Below, one piece after another: positions 1 to 6,192 of a DNA stretch of 10,114 bases. The stretch is taken from contig JAOUNV010000030.1 of assembly GCA_029880775.1 (NCBI GenBank), positions 1-10,114 on the forward strand, given 5' to 3'. A program made the translations under genes and the position numbers. How positions within the stretch are numbered: position 1 is the stretch's first letter; each line of letters starts with the position of its first letter. The stretch comes from Nitrospinota bacterium. GTDB taxonomy: Bacteria > Nitrospinota_A > UBA7883. The notes under the pieces are model-generated. The model had not been told where the DNA came from. It saw only the letters and a program-made list of their open reading frames with translations, and did not search any database.

Positions 1-324
1 TCGGTGATGTCTACCCCTGGCACTCATGCCGCCATCATAGCCGACGGCCTGGCGGCGGAGAGGGTGGGAAAGGTGAGCGATGGCAAGCCGAATTGCGCGG
101 ATAAAGTGAACGAAGGCGCCGTGGCGATGGTGATAAACACCACTCATGGGAAGAGGTCGATAAAGGACTCCTACGCCATCCGCCATGCGGCGTTGGTGCT
201 GAACATTCCATATTTCACCACGCTTCGGGCCGCGGAATCCGCCGTGGAAGCCATCGAGACTGCGCGGAAGCAAAAGTTTGAAGTGGCGCCGTTGCAGGAA
301 TATTTTCCCAAAACCAGGGATTAG
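1..324 (+). CDS. carB: Carbamoyl-phosphate synthase large subunit, C-terminal fragment (MGS-like allosteric domain)
   Basis: Only the last 107 codons are present; the frame is open through base 1, so the gene starts upstream of the window. CarB makes carbamoyl phosphate from bicarbonate, ATP and glutamine-derived ammonia, feeding pyrimidine and arginine synthesis in the cytoplasm. The visible part matches the C-terminal MGS-like domain, which in enterobacterial CarB binds allosteric effectors such as UMP and IMP. Seen directly: the phosphate-loop motif TPGT (visible residues 5-8), GKVSDGKP, VINTTHGKRSIKDS and a C-terminal IPYFTTL strand. These line up with the E. coli THGT, VNKVHEGRP and INTTSGRRAIEDS segments, so the effector pocket looks intact. 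The next gene starts 12 nt after the TAG stop, and pyrK and pyrD follow, supporting a pyrimidine operon. Whether UMP regulates this enzyme is inference. Confidence 0.93.
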   Translation, partial: SVMSTPGTHAAIIADGLAAERVGKVSDGKPNCADKVNEGAVAMVINTTHGKRSIKDSYAIRHAALVLNIPYFTTLRAAESAVEAIETARKQKFEVAPLQEYFPKTRD

Positions 325-336
325 GGAGCTGTGGCA

Positions 337-1836
337 ATGACAGGATTGGTCCGTTTGAAAGCGCTGGCGCAGGGAACGGCGATGGCCGTGACGTTGGCGG
401 CGCCACTAGTGGCGACCGTGACGCTGGCGCCTACGGCGCTGGCCAATCCTTCGGTGGGTTACGAAAAGGAGCTTGTCGAGTCGTGGGAAAACACCCTCTT
501 CCAAGGCAAGAAGGTGGGTTTTTCGTATATGCAAGTGGAGAGCGGAGAAAAAGGCTACCATATCACTGGCCGCGCCGTGTTAAAGCTCACCCTGATGGAT
601 GTCACCCAGGATATGTCATTCTCCAGCGAGGCGTTCCTGGCCCCGGATGGGCGGCTGAAAAAATTCAGTTATCTGCAGACCATGGGAAAACAGCGTCAGA
701 ATATCCGCGGCGTGGTGAAGGATGGCGCTATCCGGATGGTGGTCACCGGCGCCGGGGGCGGAAGGGAAGCCTTGGTGAAAGGCCCGGCGAATGTGAACCT
801 GGCCCATATTGTGGAGTACTTTTTCAATTTTGACTTGGCGGTGGGCAAGCAGCTCACCGCGCCGGTGTTCATAGAGGCGCTGCGGGCCGTGGACAATTTT
901 CATCTGGAGGTTACTGGAAAGAAAAGAGTCAAGACCATGCGTGGGGTCGAGGATACCTTTGTGGTGGTCTCCCGGATGCATGGAGTTTCCACCACCACAT
1001 ATGTCACCGCCGATGGCAGGCGGGTGTCTGGCAGCAGCCTGATGGGAATCAGCTTTGTGGAAACCACAGAGGAGGACGCCCTGAAATTACCCACGGTTAA
1101 TGTCCCCATCACCAGCCTGATTACCTTCAGCCTCATTGTTCCAGACAAGCCGATAGCTGATCCCGCTAGCCTCAAGGAGCTTTCGTTGTCTATTGGGGGG
1201 CTCTCCTCGCCGGAGATCCTGCAGGACGAGCGCCAGAAAATGGGGGATTTTACGCGGGTTCTGGATAAGGAAGGAAAACGAACATTCACCGTACCGATGA
1301 CCGTGCGCAAGATTACGCCCAGGGCCGCCATCTCCATATCCCAGGCGGGTAAGGCCCATCCGGAGGCGTTGAAGCCCACTCCGGAGATCCAGTCGGACAA
1401 CAAGATGATCAAGAAAGTGGCCAGACAAATAACTGGCAAGGAGACCGACTCGTGGAAGGCCGCGCGAAAGATCAACCGATGGGTGTTCCTGAACCTGGAA
1501 AAAACATTGGTGGATTCCTTCACAGCTATCGACGTTCTGCTTTCCAAAAAGGGGGAGTGCCAGAGCCATACGAACCTGGCGGTGGCGCTGTTGCAGGCCA
1601 ATGGGATTCCCGCTCGGGTGGCCGGAGGGTTGGTCTACTCAAAATCGAATGGTGGATTTTTATACCACGCCTGGCCGGAGGTTTTCGTGGGTCAATGGGT
1701 GGCCATGGACCCCACGCTGGGACAGGATGTGGCCGACCCGACTCATATCAAGCTGATCGAGGGAGGGGTGGAGTCGATGTTGGGCCTGATGCGCTACATC
1801 ACCAAGATCTCCATCACCATCGACAAGGCGAAATGA
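337..1836 (+). CDS. Exported transglutaminase-like (cysteine protease fold) domain protein
   Basis: The start is taken as ATG 337 because GGAG at 325-328 sits 8 nt upstream; the in-frame GTG at 331 would leave only 2 nt. The product is 499 residues. Residues 1-36 look like a Sec signal peptide (basic start, long Ala/Val/Leu core, ALA before Asn37), so the protein probably acts in the periplasm or at the surface. Residues about 40-260 form a beta-rich region that I cannot assign. The C-terminal region (about 370-475) is a transglutaminase core with the expected triad: Cys408 in KKGECQSH, His444 in YHAWPEV and Asp458 in AMDPT. This fold includes proteases, amidases and cross-linking enzymes, so the substrate is unknown. 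The gene lies between carB and pyrK and its TGA overlaps the pyrK ATG. It is evidently co-transcribed with pyrimidine genes although it does not belong to that pathway. Confidence 0.88.
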   Translation: MTGLVRLKALAQGTAMAVTLAAPLVATVTLAPTALANPSVGYEKELVESWENTLFQGKKVGFSYMQVESGEKGYHITGRAVLKLTLMDVTQDMSFSSEAFLAPDGRLKKFSYLQTMGKQRQNIRGVVKDGAIRMVVTGAGGGREALVKGPANVNLAHIVEYFFNFDLAVGKQLTAPVFIEALRAVDNFHLEVTGKKRVKTMRGVEDTFVVVSRMHGVSTTTYVTADGRRVSGSSLMGISFVETTEEDALKLPTVNVPITSLITFSLIVPDKPIADPASLKELSLSIGGLSSPEILQDERQKMGDFTRVLDKEGKRTFTVPMTVRKITPRAAISISQAGKAHPEALKPTPEIQSDNKMIKKVARQITGKETDSWKAARKINRWVFLNLEKTLVDSFTAIDVLLSKKGECQSHTNLAVALLQANGIPARVAGGLVYSKSNGGFLYHAWPEVFVGQWVAMDPTLGQDVADPTHIKLIEGGVESMLGLMRYITKISITIDKAK

Positions 1837-2612
1837 CCATGCAATGCGCCGTCATCTCCAATCGCCCCCTGACCGAAGGATTCTTTCATCTCTCCCTGGC
1901 GCCGGAAGAGCCGATGGGCGCCATCACACCTGGTCAGTTCGTCATGATCCGCTGTTGCGATTTTACAGACCCGCTTCTGCGCCGCCCCATGAGCGTGGCG
2001 GACTTTGAGCCGGACGGATCACGATTCGGGCTGATCGTGCAAACCGCCGGTCGGGGGACGGGGATGCTTTCCCACCTGGTGGAGGGGGACCGTCTGGATG
2101 TTATTGGCCCATTCGGGCAGGGATACAATGTCCCCCAGGAAGCGAAAAGCGTGATGATAGTGGCCGGGGGAACCGGCGTGGCGCCTTTCATGACCCTGGC
2201 GCCGACACTAGCCGCCGGGGGGAAGAATGTCCATGTGTTGCTGGGCGCCAGGACGAAAGGGCATCTGCTGATGGAGGAGCGGTTTCTGCATGCGGGAGCC
2301 CAGGTCCACGTGGCCACGGAGGACGGATCGAAGGGATTCGACGGATTGGTGACCGAGCTGATGGGGAAGCAGCTGGATCATATGGACGAGCCGCCAGACC
2401 TGGCGCTGGCCTGCGGGCCGGCGGGGATGATGCGGGCGGTGGCCACTCTGGCCGAGCATAGCAATATCCCCTGCCAGGTGTCGCTGGAAAACTCCATGGC
2501 CTGCGGGTTCGGCGCGTGCCTGGGGTGCGTGGCCCACGTCCGGGGGGAGGAGCGATACGTCACAGTCTGCCGCAAGGGGCCGGTGTTCGACAGCCGCGAG
2601 GTGGAGATATAA
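1833..2612 (+). CDS. pyrK: Dihydroorotate dehydrogenase B electron-transfer subunit (FAD/2Fe-2S)
   Basis: 259 residues, typical of the family. PyrK passes electrons from dihydroorotate oxidation in PyrD to NAD+ through FAD and a 2Fe-2S cluster. The domains are in the expected order: an FAD-binding ferredoxin-reductase barrel with RRPMS at 50-54, an NAD-binding domain with GGTGVAP at 112-118 and CGP at 194-196, and a C-terminal iron-sulfur motif with Cys224, Cys229, Cys232 and Cys246 (CGFGACLGC plus VC). The start is ATG 1833, which overlaps the preceding stop as ATGA and has AAGG 5 nt upstream. ATG 1839 is the alternative and would remove two residues. The pyrD gene follows after 3 nt. The pair identifies a class 1B, NAD-linked dihydroorotate dehydrogenase rather than a membrane quinone-linked class 2 enzyme. 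Confidence 0.95.
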   Translation: MTMQCAVISNRPLTEGFFHLSLAPEEPMGAITPGQFVMIRCCDFTDPLLRRPMSVADFEPDGSRFGLIVQTAGRGTGMLSHLVEGDRLDVIGPFGQGYNVPQEAKSVMIVAGGTGVAPFMTLAPTLAAGGKNVHVLLGARTKGHLLMEERFLHAGAQVHVATEDGSKGFDGLVTELMGKQLDHMDEPPDLALACGPAGMMRAVATLAEHSNIPCQVSLENSMACGFGACLGCVAHVRGEERYVTVCRKGPVFDSREVEI

Positions 2613-2615
2613 TCG

Positions 2616-3530
2616 ATGGATATCTCTGTGGATTTCTCCGGAATCAAACTGAAGAACCCGGTCGTGGGCGCGTCGGGGACTTTCGGATATGGGCTGACGT
2701 ATGAAAAGTTTTTTGACTTAAGCCTCATCGGCGGATTTTGCACCAAAGGTCTTTCATTGCAGTCAAGAGCGGGAAACCCTATCCCACGGATATGCGAGAC
2801 CCCCTCCGGAATGCTCAACGCTATCGGGCTACAGAACGTGGGGCTGGACAAATTCACATCCAAGAAAATGCCGAAGCTACGCAAGATCGACACGGCGGTG
2901 ATAGCCAACTTTTTTGGCGAGACTGTGGAGGAGTACACCGAACTGGCGGCGAAGCTGGACGCCATTGATGGGGTCCATGGCCTGGAGATGAATATCTCCT
3001 GCCCCAATGTGGAGAAGGGAGGCGCTGCCTTCGGGACAGATATAAAGACAACCGAGGCGGTGGTGAAGGCGTGCCGGAGTGTGGTGAAAAACAAACCGCT
3101 GATCGTGAAGCTGTCGCCCAACGTGACGGACATATCAGAGTTCGCGCGGGTCTGCGAGGCCTCCGGCGCAGATGGTCTCTCCGTGATCAACACGCTGGTG
3201 GGGATGGTGATAGACATAACCAAACGAAAACCGGTGCTGGCCAACGGCGCCGGGGGGCTCTCCGGCCCGGCTATCAGGCCGGTGGCGGTGCGGATGGTGT
3301 GGCAATGCTACAAGGCGGTGAAGATACCTATATTCGGGATCGGGGGGATAGCCTCTGCGCGGGATGTGGTGGAGTTCATCATGGCCGGGGCCACCGCCGT
3401 CCAAGTGGGGACAATGAACTTTGTATCGCCAGGCATCATCCCGCAACTGGCGGAGGAGCTACCGGAGCTTTTGAGAAGGCTGGGCGCGGACAGCGTGACG
3501 GAACTGGTGGGCGCCGCGCATCGCGACTAG
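2616..3530 (+). CDS. pyrD: Dihydroorotate dehydrogenase B catalytic subunit
   Basis: 304 residues, full length for class 1B PyrD. It oxidises dihydroorotate to orotate with FMN, in complex with PyrK. Seen directly: the catalytic-loop motif NISCPNV with Cys129 as the class 1 active-site base (class 2 enzymes have Ser here), KLSPNV at 165-170, the NGAGGLSGPA segment at 210-219, and the FMN-phosphate loops GIGGI (241-245) and AVQVGT (261-266). There is no N-terminal membrane helix, which again fits class 1. ATG 2616 has GGAG at 2603-2606, 9 nt upstream, inside the end of pyrK. This is the last gene of the plus-strand operon in the window; the next gene reads convergently. Confidence 0.96.
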   Translation: MDISVDFSGIKLKNPVVGASGTFGYGLTYEKFFDLSLIGGFCTKGLSLQSRAGNPIPRICETPSGMLNAIGLQNVGLDKFTSKKMPKLRKIDTAVIANFFGETVEEYTELAAKLDAIDGVHGLEMNISCPNVEKGGAAFGTDIKTTEAVVKACRSVVKNKPLIVKLSPNVTDISEFARVCEASGADGLSVINTLVGMVIDITKRKPVLANGAGGLSGPAIRPVAVRMVWQCYKAVKIPIFGIGGIASARDVVEFIMAGATAVQVGTMNFVSPGIIPQLAEELPELLRRLGADSVTELVGAAHRD

Positions 3531-3542
3531 CCGACTGGTCGT
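3524..3542 (+). terminator. Possible weak intrinsic terminator over the pyrD stop codon
   Basis: A 7-bp stem, CGACTAG (3524-3530) with CTGGTCG (3535-3541), encloses a CCGA loop. One pair is a U-G wobble in the plus-strand RNA; in the minus-strand RNA the same position is a C-A mismatch. The downstream tract TTGTTCCCT is only partly T-rich. Its position at the end of pyrD and in a convergent junction fits a terminator for the pyrimidine operon, but the U-tract is poor. Confidence 0.35.
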
Positions 3543-3573
3543 TGTTCCCTCTATGACATTCGCCTGTCGGCGC

Positions 3574-4464
3574 TCATTTCATCGCGTATCGCTGGAACCT
3601 GGCGGTGCGTGTCTTCAGGGTGGGGCCGGAAAGCTTCTCCTTCTTCATCGCCTTTGACGCTTTTTTCAGCCTGTCGGCCGCAGGTGGATGGGTCTTAAAA
3701 AATCCCGCGCCATTCTTGCCGGAGATGGAGTTTAGCGTGGAGAGAAACCTGGTCAGCCCCGCCGGGTCGTATCCTGCTTTCCATGCCACACGCATGGCTT
3801 CCGAATCCGCGTCGTATTCCTGGGAGCGGGAATAGCCATTCACCACCAGCTGATTCACAATATCGTTGATAGAGTCCTCGAAAGCGGCGGTGAGCTGGGC
3901 CAGTTCCTTGGCGCCGTATTCCATCATCGCCTCCGTGCCGATGATGGAAAAGGCTTGGGTGAGGTTGGCCGTCTTTATGGCGGAGAGCCCGTGCCTCAAG
4001 GTGACGTGAGATATCTCGTGGGCCAGCACGGCGGCCAGTTGCTCCTCCGTCTTCAGCTTCGAGTATAGCCCGGTGGTGATGAAAACAAACCCTCCCGGCG
4101 CCGCGAAGGCGTTTATCTCCGGAGAGCTGATCAGCAGGAAATGGTAACCGGCGAAAGTCTGTGGCCGGGATGAGTGGCGAGACAGGGTCTGCCCAAGGGT
4201 GTTTATATAAGAGGTCCTGGCCTTGTCCTTCACCGGCCTGTATTGGCTGAGTATCTTGGCGGCCACGGCGCGGCCGATGTAATACTCCTCCTCATCAGAC
4301 AGGTCGGAGAATCCCTTTCGCAGGGCGGAACCGGTTTTGGCTATGGCGTCTCTTTTCTCCCAAACTTTGCTTGCTATGTTCAAGGCGTTTTGATCGATCG
4401 GCAGACTGGCGCACCCAGTGGCCAGGGCGGCGATCAGCACGGCGGGAAGTATGCTGTATTTCAT
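3574..4464 (-). CDS. M48-family zinc metallopeptidase, probable lipoprotein
   Basis: 296 residues, similar in size to short BepA/LoiP-like M48 peptidases that act on envelope proteins in the periplasm. The N-terminus is a lipoprotein-type signal: hydrophobic core then ATGC with Cys18. The -3 residue is Ala rather than Leu, so the lipobox is slightly atypical. Ala19-Ser20 after the Cys does not resemble an inner-membrane retention signal. Peptidase motifs: INAFAAPGGFVFITTGL (117-133), the zinc site HEISH with His149, Glu150 and His153, and the probable third ligand Glu216 in SQEYDAD. FKTHPP near 257-261 is the usual C-terminal M48 motif. No TPR domain follows. The start ATG 4464 has a strong GGGGGGAG 6 nt upstream that overlaps the end of the SH3b gene, and the two genes are 3 nt apart. 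Quality control of outer-membrane proteins is a reasonable inference; the substrate is not visible. Confidence 0.9.
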   Translation of the reverse strand: MKYSILPAVLIAALATGCASLPIDQNALNIASKVWEKRDAIAKTGSALRKGFSDLSDEEEYYIGRAVAAKILSQYRPVKDKARTSYINTLGQTLSRHSSRPQTFAGYHFLLISSPEINAFAAPGGFVFITTGLYSKLKTEEQLAAVLAHEISHVTLRHGLSAIKTANLTQAFSIIGTEAMMEYGAKELAQLTAAFEDSINDIVNQLVVNGYSRSQEYDADSEAMRVAWKAGYDPAGLTRFLSTLNSISGKNGAGFFKTHPPAADRLKKASKAMKKEKLSGPTLKTRTARFQRYAMK

Positions 4465-4467
4465 AAC

Positions 4468-4935
4468 CTACTCCCCCCTGCTTGCCAGCTTGCCATCGGC
4501 GACAAACTTATTGATCTGTCTATCACTTACGTTGACCTTCTCCATCCGGTCCACGGCTGCGTAGTTCATCTCCGGATTCTCTTTTTTGTATTTGCTTTCC
4601 ACTTTCTCGTTAAACCCCTTCCCAGCCAGCGCCACATCCTGGCCGGAGACAGCGCCTTTGCGGAACTGCTTGGCTGTGACTGCCACTTTGCCTTTGGCGG
4701 TGGCGGAGTTGTGGACCCATCCTCTTTTTTTGCCGATAGCCACCTTGTACCATCCCCCTTTTTCCTCGACGACCGTAAGCTGATCGCCATAGCGGGCGGT
4801 GGCGATGGTGGGGGCGAAAAACTTGCGATCCGCCCGGACGGAAGTGGTCTTGTGCATGATGGTGATAACCTGACCGGCGAAGGCTATGGCGGCCACCGAA
4901 ACCAGGGCGATAAAGAAAAGGATGGGATATTTCAC
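4468..4935 (-). CDS. Exported SH3b-domain protein
   Basis: 155 residues from a GTG start at 4935, chosen because AGGAG lies 6 nt upstream and a signal peptide follows at once. Extending this frame upstream would only add a shadow of the thioredoxin gene. Residues 1-20 are a signal peptide (core ILFFIALVSVAAIAFA). Residues about 25-78 form a bacterial SH3 domain, with TTSVRAD at the start, a YGDQLTVVEEKGGWYKV centre and a closing RGWVHNS strand. Such domains usually bind peptidoglycan or peptides in the envelope. The C-terminal half is charged and has no motif I recognise. The M48 peptidase begins 3 nt after its stop, so the SH3b protein may be its partner or targeting factor; this is inference. 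Confidence 0.85.
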   Translation of the reverse strand: MKYPILFFIALVSVAAIAFAGQVITIMHKTTSVRADRKFFAPTIATARYGDQLTVVEEKGGWYKVAIGKKRGWVHNSATAKGKVAVTAKQFRKGAVSGQDVALAGKGFNEKVESKYKKENPEMNYAAVDRMEKVNVSDRQINKFVADGKLASRGE

Positions 4936-4941
4936 TAGGTT

Positions 4942-4946
4942 CTCCT
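4942..4946 (-). promoter_or_regulatory. Shine-Dalgarno site fixing the GTG start of the SH3b gene
   Basis: AGGAG on the minus strand, 6 nt before GTG 4935. It supports the short form of the gene over a longer in-frame extension that runs into the thioredoxin gene. Confidence 0.75.
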
Positions 4947-4961
4947 GTTTATTACAGAGGT

Positions 4962-4991
4962 ATATTAAACATAAAGGCTGGATAGAGGCAA
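4962..4991 (-). promoter_or_regulatory. Candidate sigma70-type promoter for the SH3b-M48 unit
   Basis: On the minus strand, TTGCCT (4991-4986) and TAATAT (4967-4962) are separated by 18 nt; each matches four of six consensus bases. The -10 region is in the most AT-rich part of the gap. The implied transcript would begin about 20 nt before GTG 4935, leaving room for the AGGAG site. Single-sequence promoter calls are weak, and read-through from the upstream operon is also possible. Confidence 0.35.
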
Positions 4992-5030
4992 GCGCATCGG
5001 GAAAGGTGATTCTTCGTCTTGTTGCCCTGG

Positions 5031-5552
5031 TTATTTCCCAAGTGTCTCCGCCAGCCAGTTCTCCAGAACTTTTTTTGAAAGCGTTCCCACAAGCTTGTGA
5101 GTGATGAAGCCCTCCCGGTCTATCAATATCGAAACAGGAAGGGCGTTCACGCCGAATAGCTTGGAAAAATCCCCCTCCGTGTCCAGCGCCATGGGATACG
5201 AGACCGGCCTCTTCTCCATGAACCGGAGAACCCTCTTCTCGTCCTGCTGGTAATTGACCCCAACGATGAGAAAGCCTTGGGCGCGATATTTTCCATATGC
5301 GGTGTCCAGGTGAGGAATCTCCCGCACGCAGGGAACACACCATGTGGCCCAGAAGTTTACCAGCGTCACTTTCCCAGCTATATCGGCGGATGATATTTGG
5401 CCGCCTCCCGGTTTTTCCAGTTTGAATATGGGCGCCTTTTCTTTCCGCCCCGTCTCGTCGGCCCCCGCGCCACTCCCCGGCCACAGGCAAATGAGGGCGA
5501 ACACCGACAGCCAGGCAAAACGGCGAAAGGCTATCCCAGGCGCGCCGGTCAT
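5031..5552 (-). CDS. Exported TlpA/ResA-like thiol-disulfide oxidoreductase
   Basis: 173 residues. Residues 1-31 are a signal peptide or N-terminal anchor (FAWLSVFALICLWPG). The rest is a thioredoxin fold of the AhpC/TSA-TlpA type: an ISSADIAGK strand before the active site, NFWATWCVPC with Cys72 and Cys75, and cis-Pro139 in NALPVSILID. Members act in the periplasm, reducing disulfides, for instance in apocytochrome c before heme attachment (ResA, CcmG). WCVPC differs from thioredoxin WCGPC, as is common in this group. ATG 5552 overlaps the stop of the heme-protein gene as ATGA. No good Shine-Dalgarno is visible, so translation is probably coupled. The neighbouring c-type heme protein makes a role in its maturation or redox partnership plausible but unproven. 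Confidence 0.9.
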   Translation of the reverse strand: MTGAPGIAFRRFAWLSVFALICLWPGSGAGADETGRKEKAPIFKLEKPGGGQISSADIAGKVTLVNFWATWCVPCVREIPHLDTAYGKYRAQGFLIVGVNYQQDEKRVLRFMEKRPVSYPMALDTEGDFSKLFGVNALPVSILIDREGFITHKLVGTLSKKVLENWLAETLGK

Positions 5553-6124
5553 CGATCCATGGGGACAGTCACGGAAAATGCTCCGCGGACCTGGTTCTCT
5601 TTATACCCGCGCGCTTTATCCTCCGGGTACAGTCGGGAGAGGATGGCTGCCACACCAGGTTTGATTTTAGATTCGGCGCCATGGCAGTTCAGGCAGAACG
5701 CGGATGTGAGGATCGGTTTCATAAAGCGTAGCGATTTCGCCCCATCCTTCATCACCACTTCCACATACGCTTTCTTTAACGCTCCATTGGCCAGGTCTCG
5801 CTCCATCCGCTGCAGTCTGGCCCGCTCATAATCATCAGGCGTGTTGGCCGGGTTGCGCGTTTTCAGGCTCACCCTGTGGATCATGGAGCTGTTGTCTTGG
5901 CTGATTTGCTCCGCTTTGGCTTGGGCTATTTCACCGCAGGCGGTGACGGCGCCGGCGAATCCTGATTTCTTCACGGCGCTTTGAAGCTCGCCTTTCAATC
6001 CGGACCCAAGTTGCTTCACCATGCTCTTGGCCTTGGTGATCGCCTGTTCTTTCGTCGTTTTCCCTTCAGCGGTTCCGGCCGCCATGGCCAGCGTCATGGC
6101 CAGAGTTGCCGCTATAATTTTCAT
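5549..6124 (-). CDS. DUF3365/Tll0287-like c-type heme protein
   Basis: 191 residues from ATG 6124, which has GAGGA 7 nt upstream and is followed directly by a signal peptide (MKIIAATLAMTLAMAAG). A longer form from TTG 6166 would place 14 polar residues before the signal and is unlikely. The heme-attachment motif CLNCH gives Cys144, Cys147 and His148. The segment RVSLKTRNPANTP (residues 84-96) is the hallmark of the DUF3365 family. Cys63 in VTACGEIAQ matches the conserved N-terminal cysteine that, as I recall from the Tll0287 structure, is the second axial heme ligand opposite His. The family has a PAS-like fold and is found alone or as a sensor domain; here it is alone and presumably periplasmic. 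ATGA overlap with the thioredoxin gene downstream. Confidence 0.88.
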   Translation of the reverse strand: MKIIAATLAMTLAMAAGTAEGKTTKEQAITKAKSMVKQLGSGLKGELQSAVKKSGFAGAVTACGEIAQAKAEQISQDNSSMIHRVSLKTRNPANTPDDYERARLQRMERDLANGALKKAYVEVVMKDGAKSLRFMKPILTSAFCLNCHGAESKIKPGVAAILSRLYPEDKARGYKENQVRGAFSVTVPMDR

Positions 6125-6192
6125 TGGCCTATCCTCAAGTATTTGTTTGCCATCTCGCCGCCGCAAAAGAACGGTTCGCGCAATATTTTCAT
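6121..6192 (-). CDS. Possible 23-residue ORF bridging two genes with ATGA overlaps
   Basis: The interval between the spermidine-synthase-like gene and the heme-protein gene is one open frame. Its ATG (6192) overlaps the upstream TGA as ATGA, and its own TGA (6123-6121) overlaps the ATG of the heme gene in the same way. The predicted peptide begins MKILREPFFCGGEM and ends in KYLRIGQ; it contains one Cys and no signal peptide or recognisable domain. There is no clear Shine-Dalgarno, so translation would depend on coupling. The arrangement may carry ribosomes to the heme gene rather than make a useful peptide, or it may be chance. No homologue is known to me. Confidence 0.3.
   Translation of the reverse strand: MKILREPFFCGGEMANKYLRIGQ
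6132..6136 (-). promoter_or_regulatory. Shine-Dalgarno site fixing the heme-protein start
   Basis: GAGGA on the minus strand, 7 nt before ATG 6124. It favours the 191-residue form beginning with a signal peptide over the upstream TTG at 6166. Confidence 0.65.

Larger units (their letters stand above)
4936..5030. other. Longest intergenic gap, between the thioredoxin and SH3b genes
   Basis: 95 bases separate the thioredoxin stop from the GTG of the SH3b gene. It holds the candidate promoter and the Shine-Dalgarno site listed separately. I see no convincing hairpin with a T-tract that would end the upstream transcript. No other gap in the window exceeds about 65 bases. Confidence 0.6.

Noticed and set aside
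900..1601. 233-codon minus-strand open frame
   Set aside because: Antisense to the transglutaminase-like gene; no motif, and the plus-strand gene shows the catalytic triad.
1452..1832. N-terminal extension of pyrK to 386 residues
   Set aside because: The extension is an out-of-frame reading of the transglutaminase catalytic core. PyrK of normal length begins at the ATGA overlap.
3561..3572. Small hairpin CGCC-TGTC-GGCG downstream of the M48 gene
   Set aside because: Only 4 bp and not followed by a T-tract on either strand, so it cannot be called a terminator.
4174..4938. 254-codon plus-strand open frame
   Set aside because: It is antisense to the M48 and SH3b genes, whose HEISH and SH3 motifs are clear, and it has no ribosome site or domain of its own.
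4936..5490. N-terminal extension of the SH3b gene to a 340-residue protein
   Set aside because: The added part overlaps the thioredoxin gene in another frame. A good AGGAG plus GTG and a signal peptide mark the real start at 4935.
6125..6166. TTG start giving a 205-residue heme protein
   Set aside because: It would put a polar 14-residue stretch before the signal peptide, and the GAGGA site matches ATG 6124.
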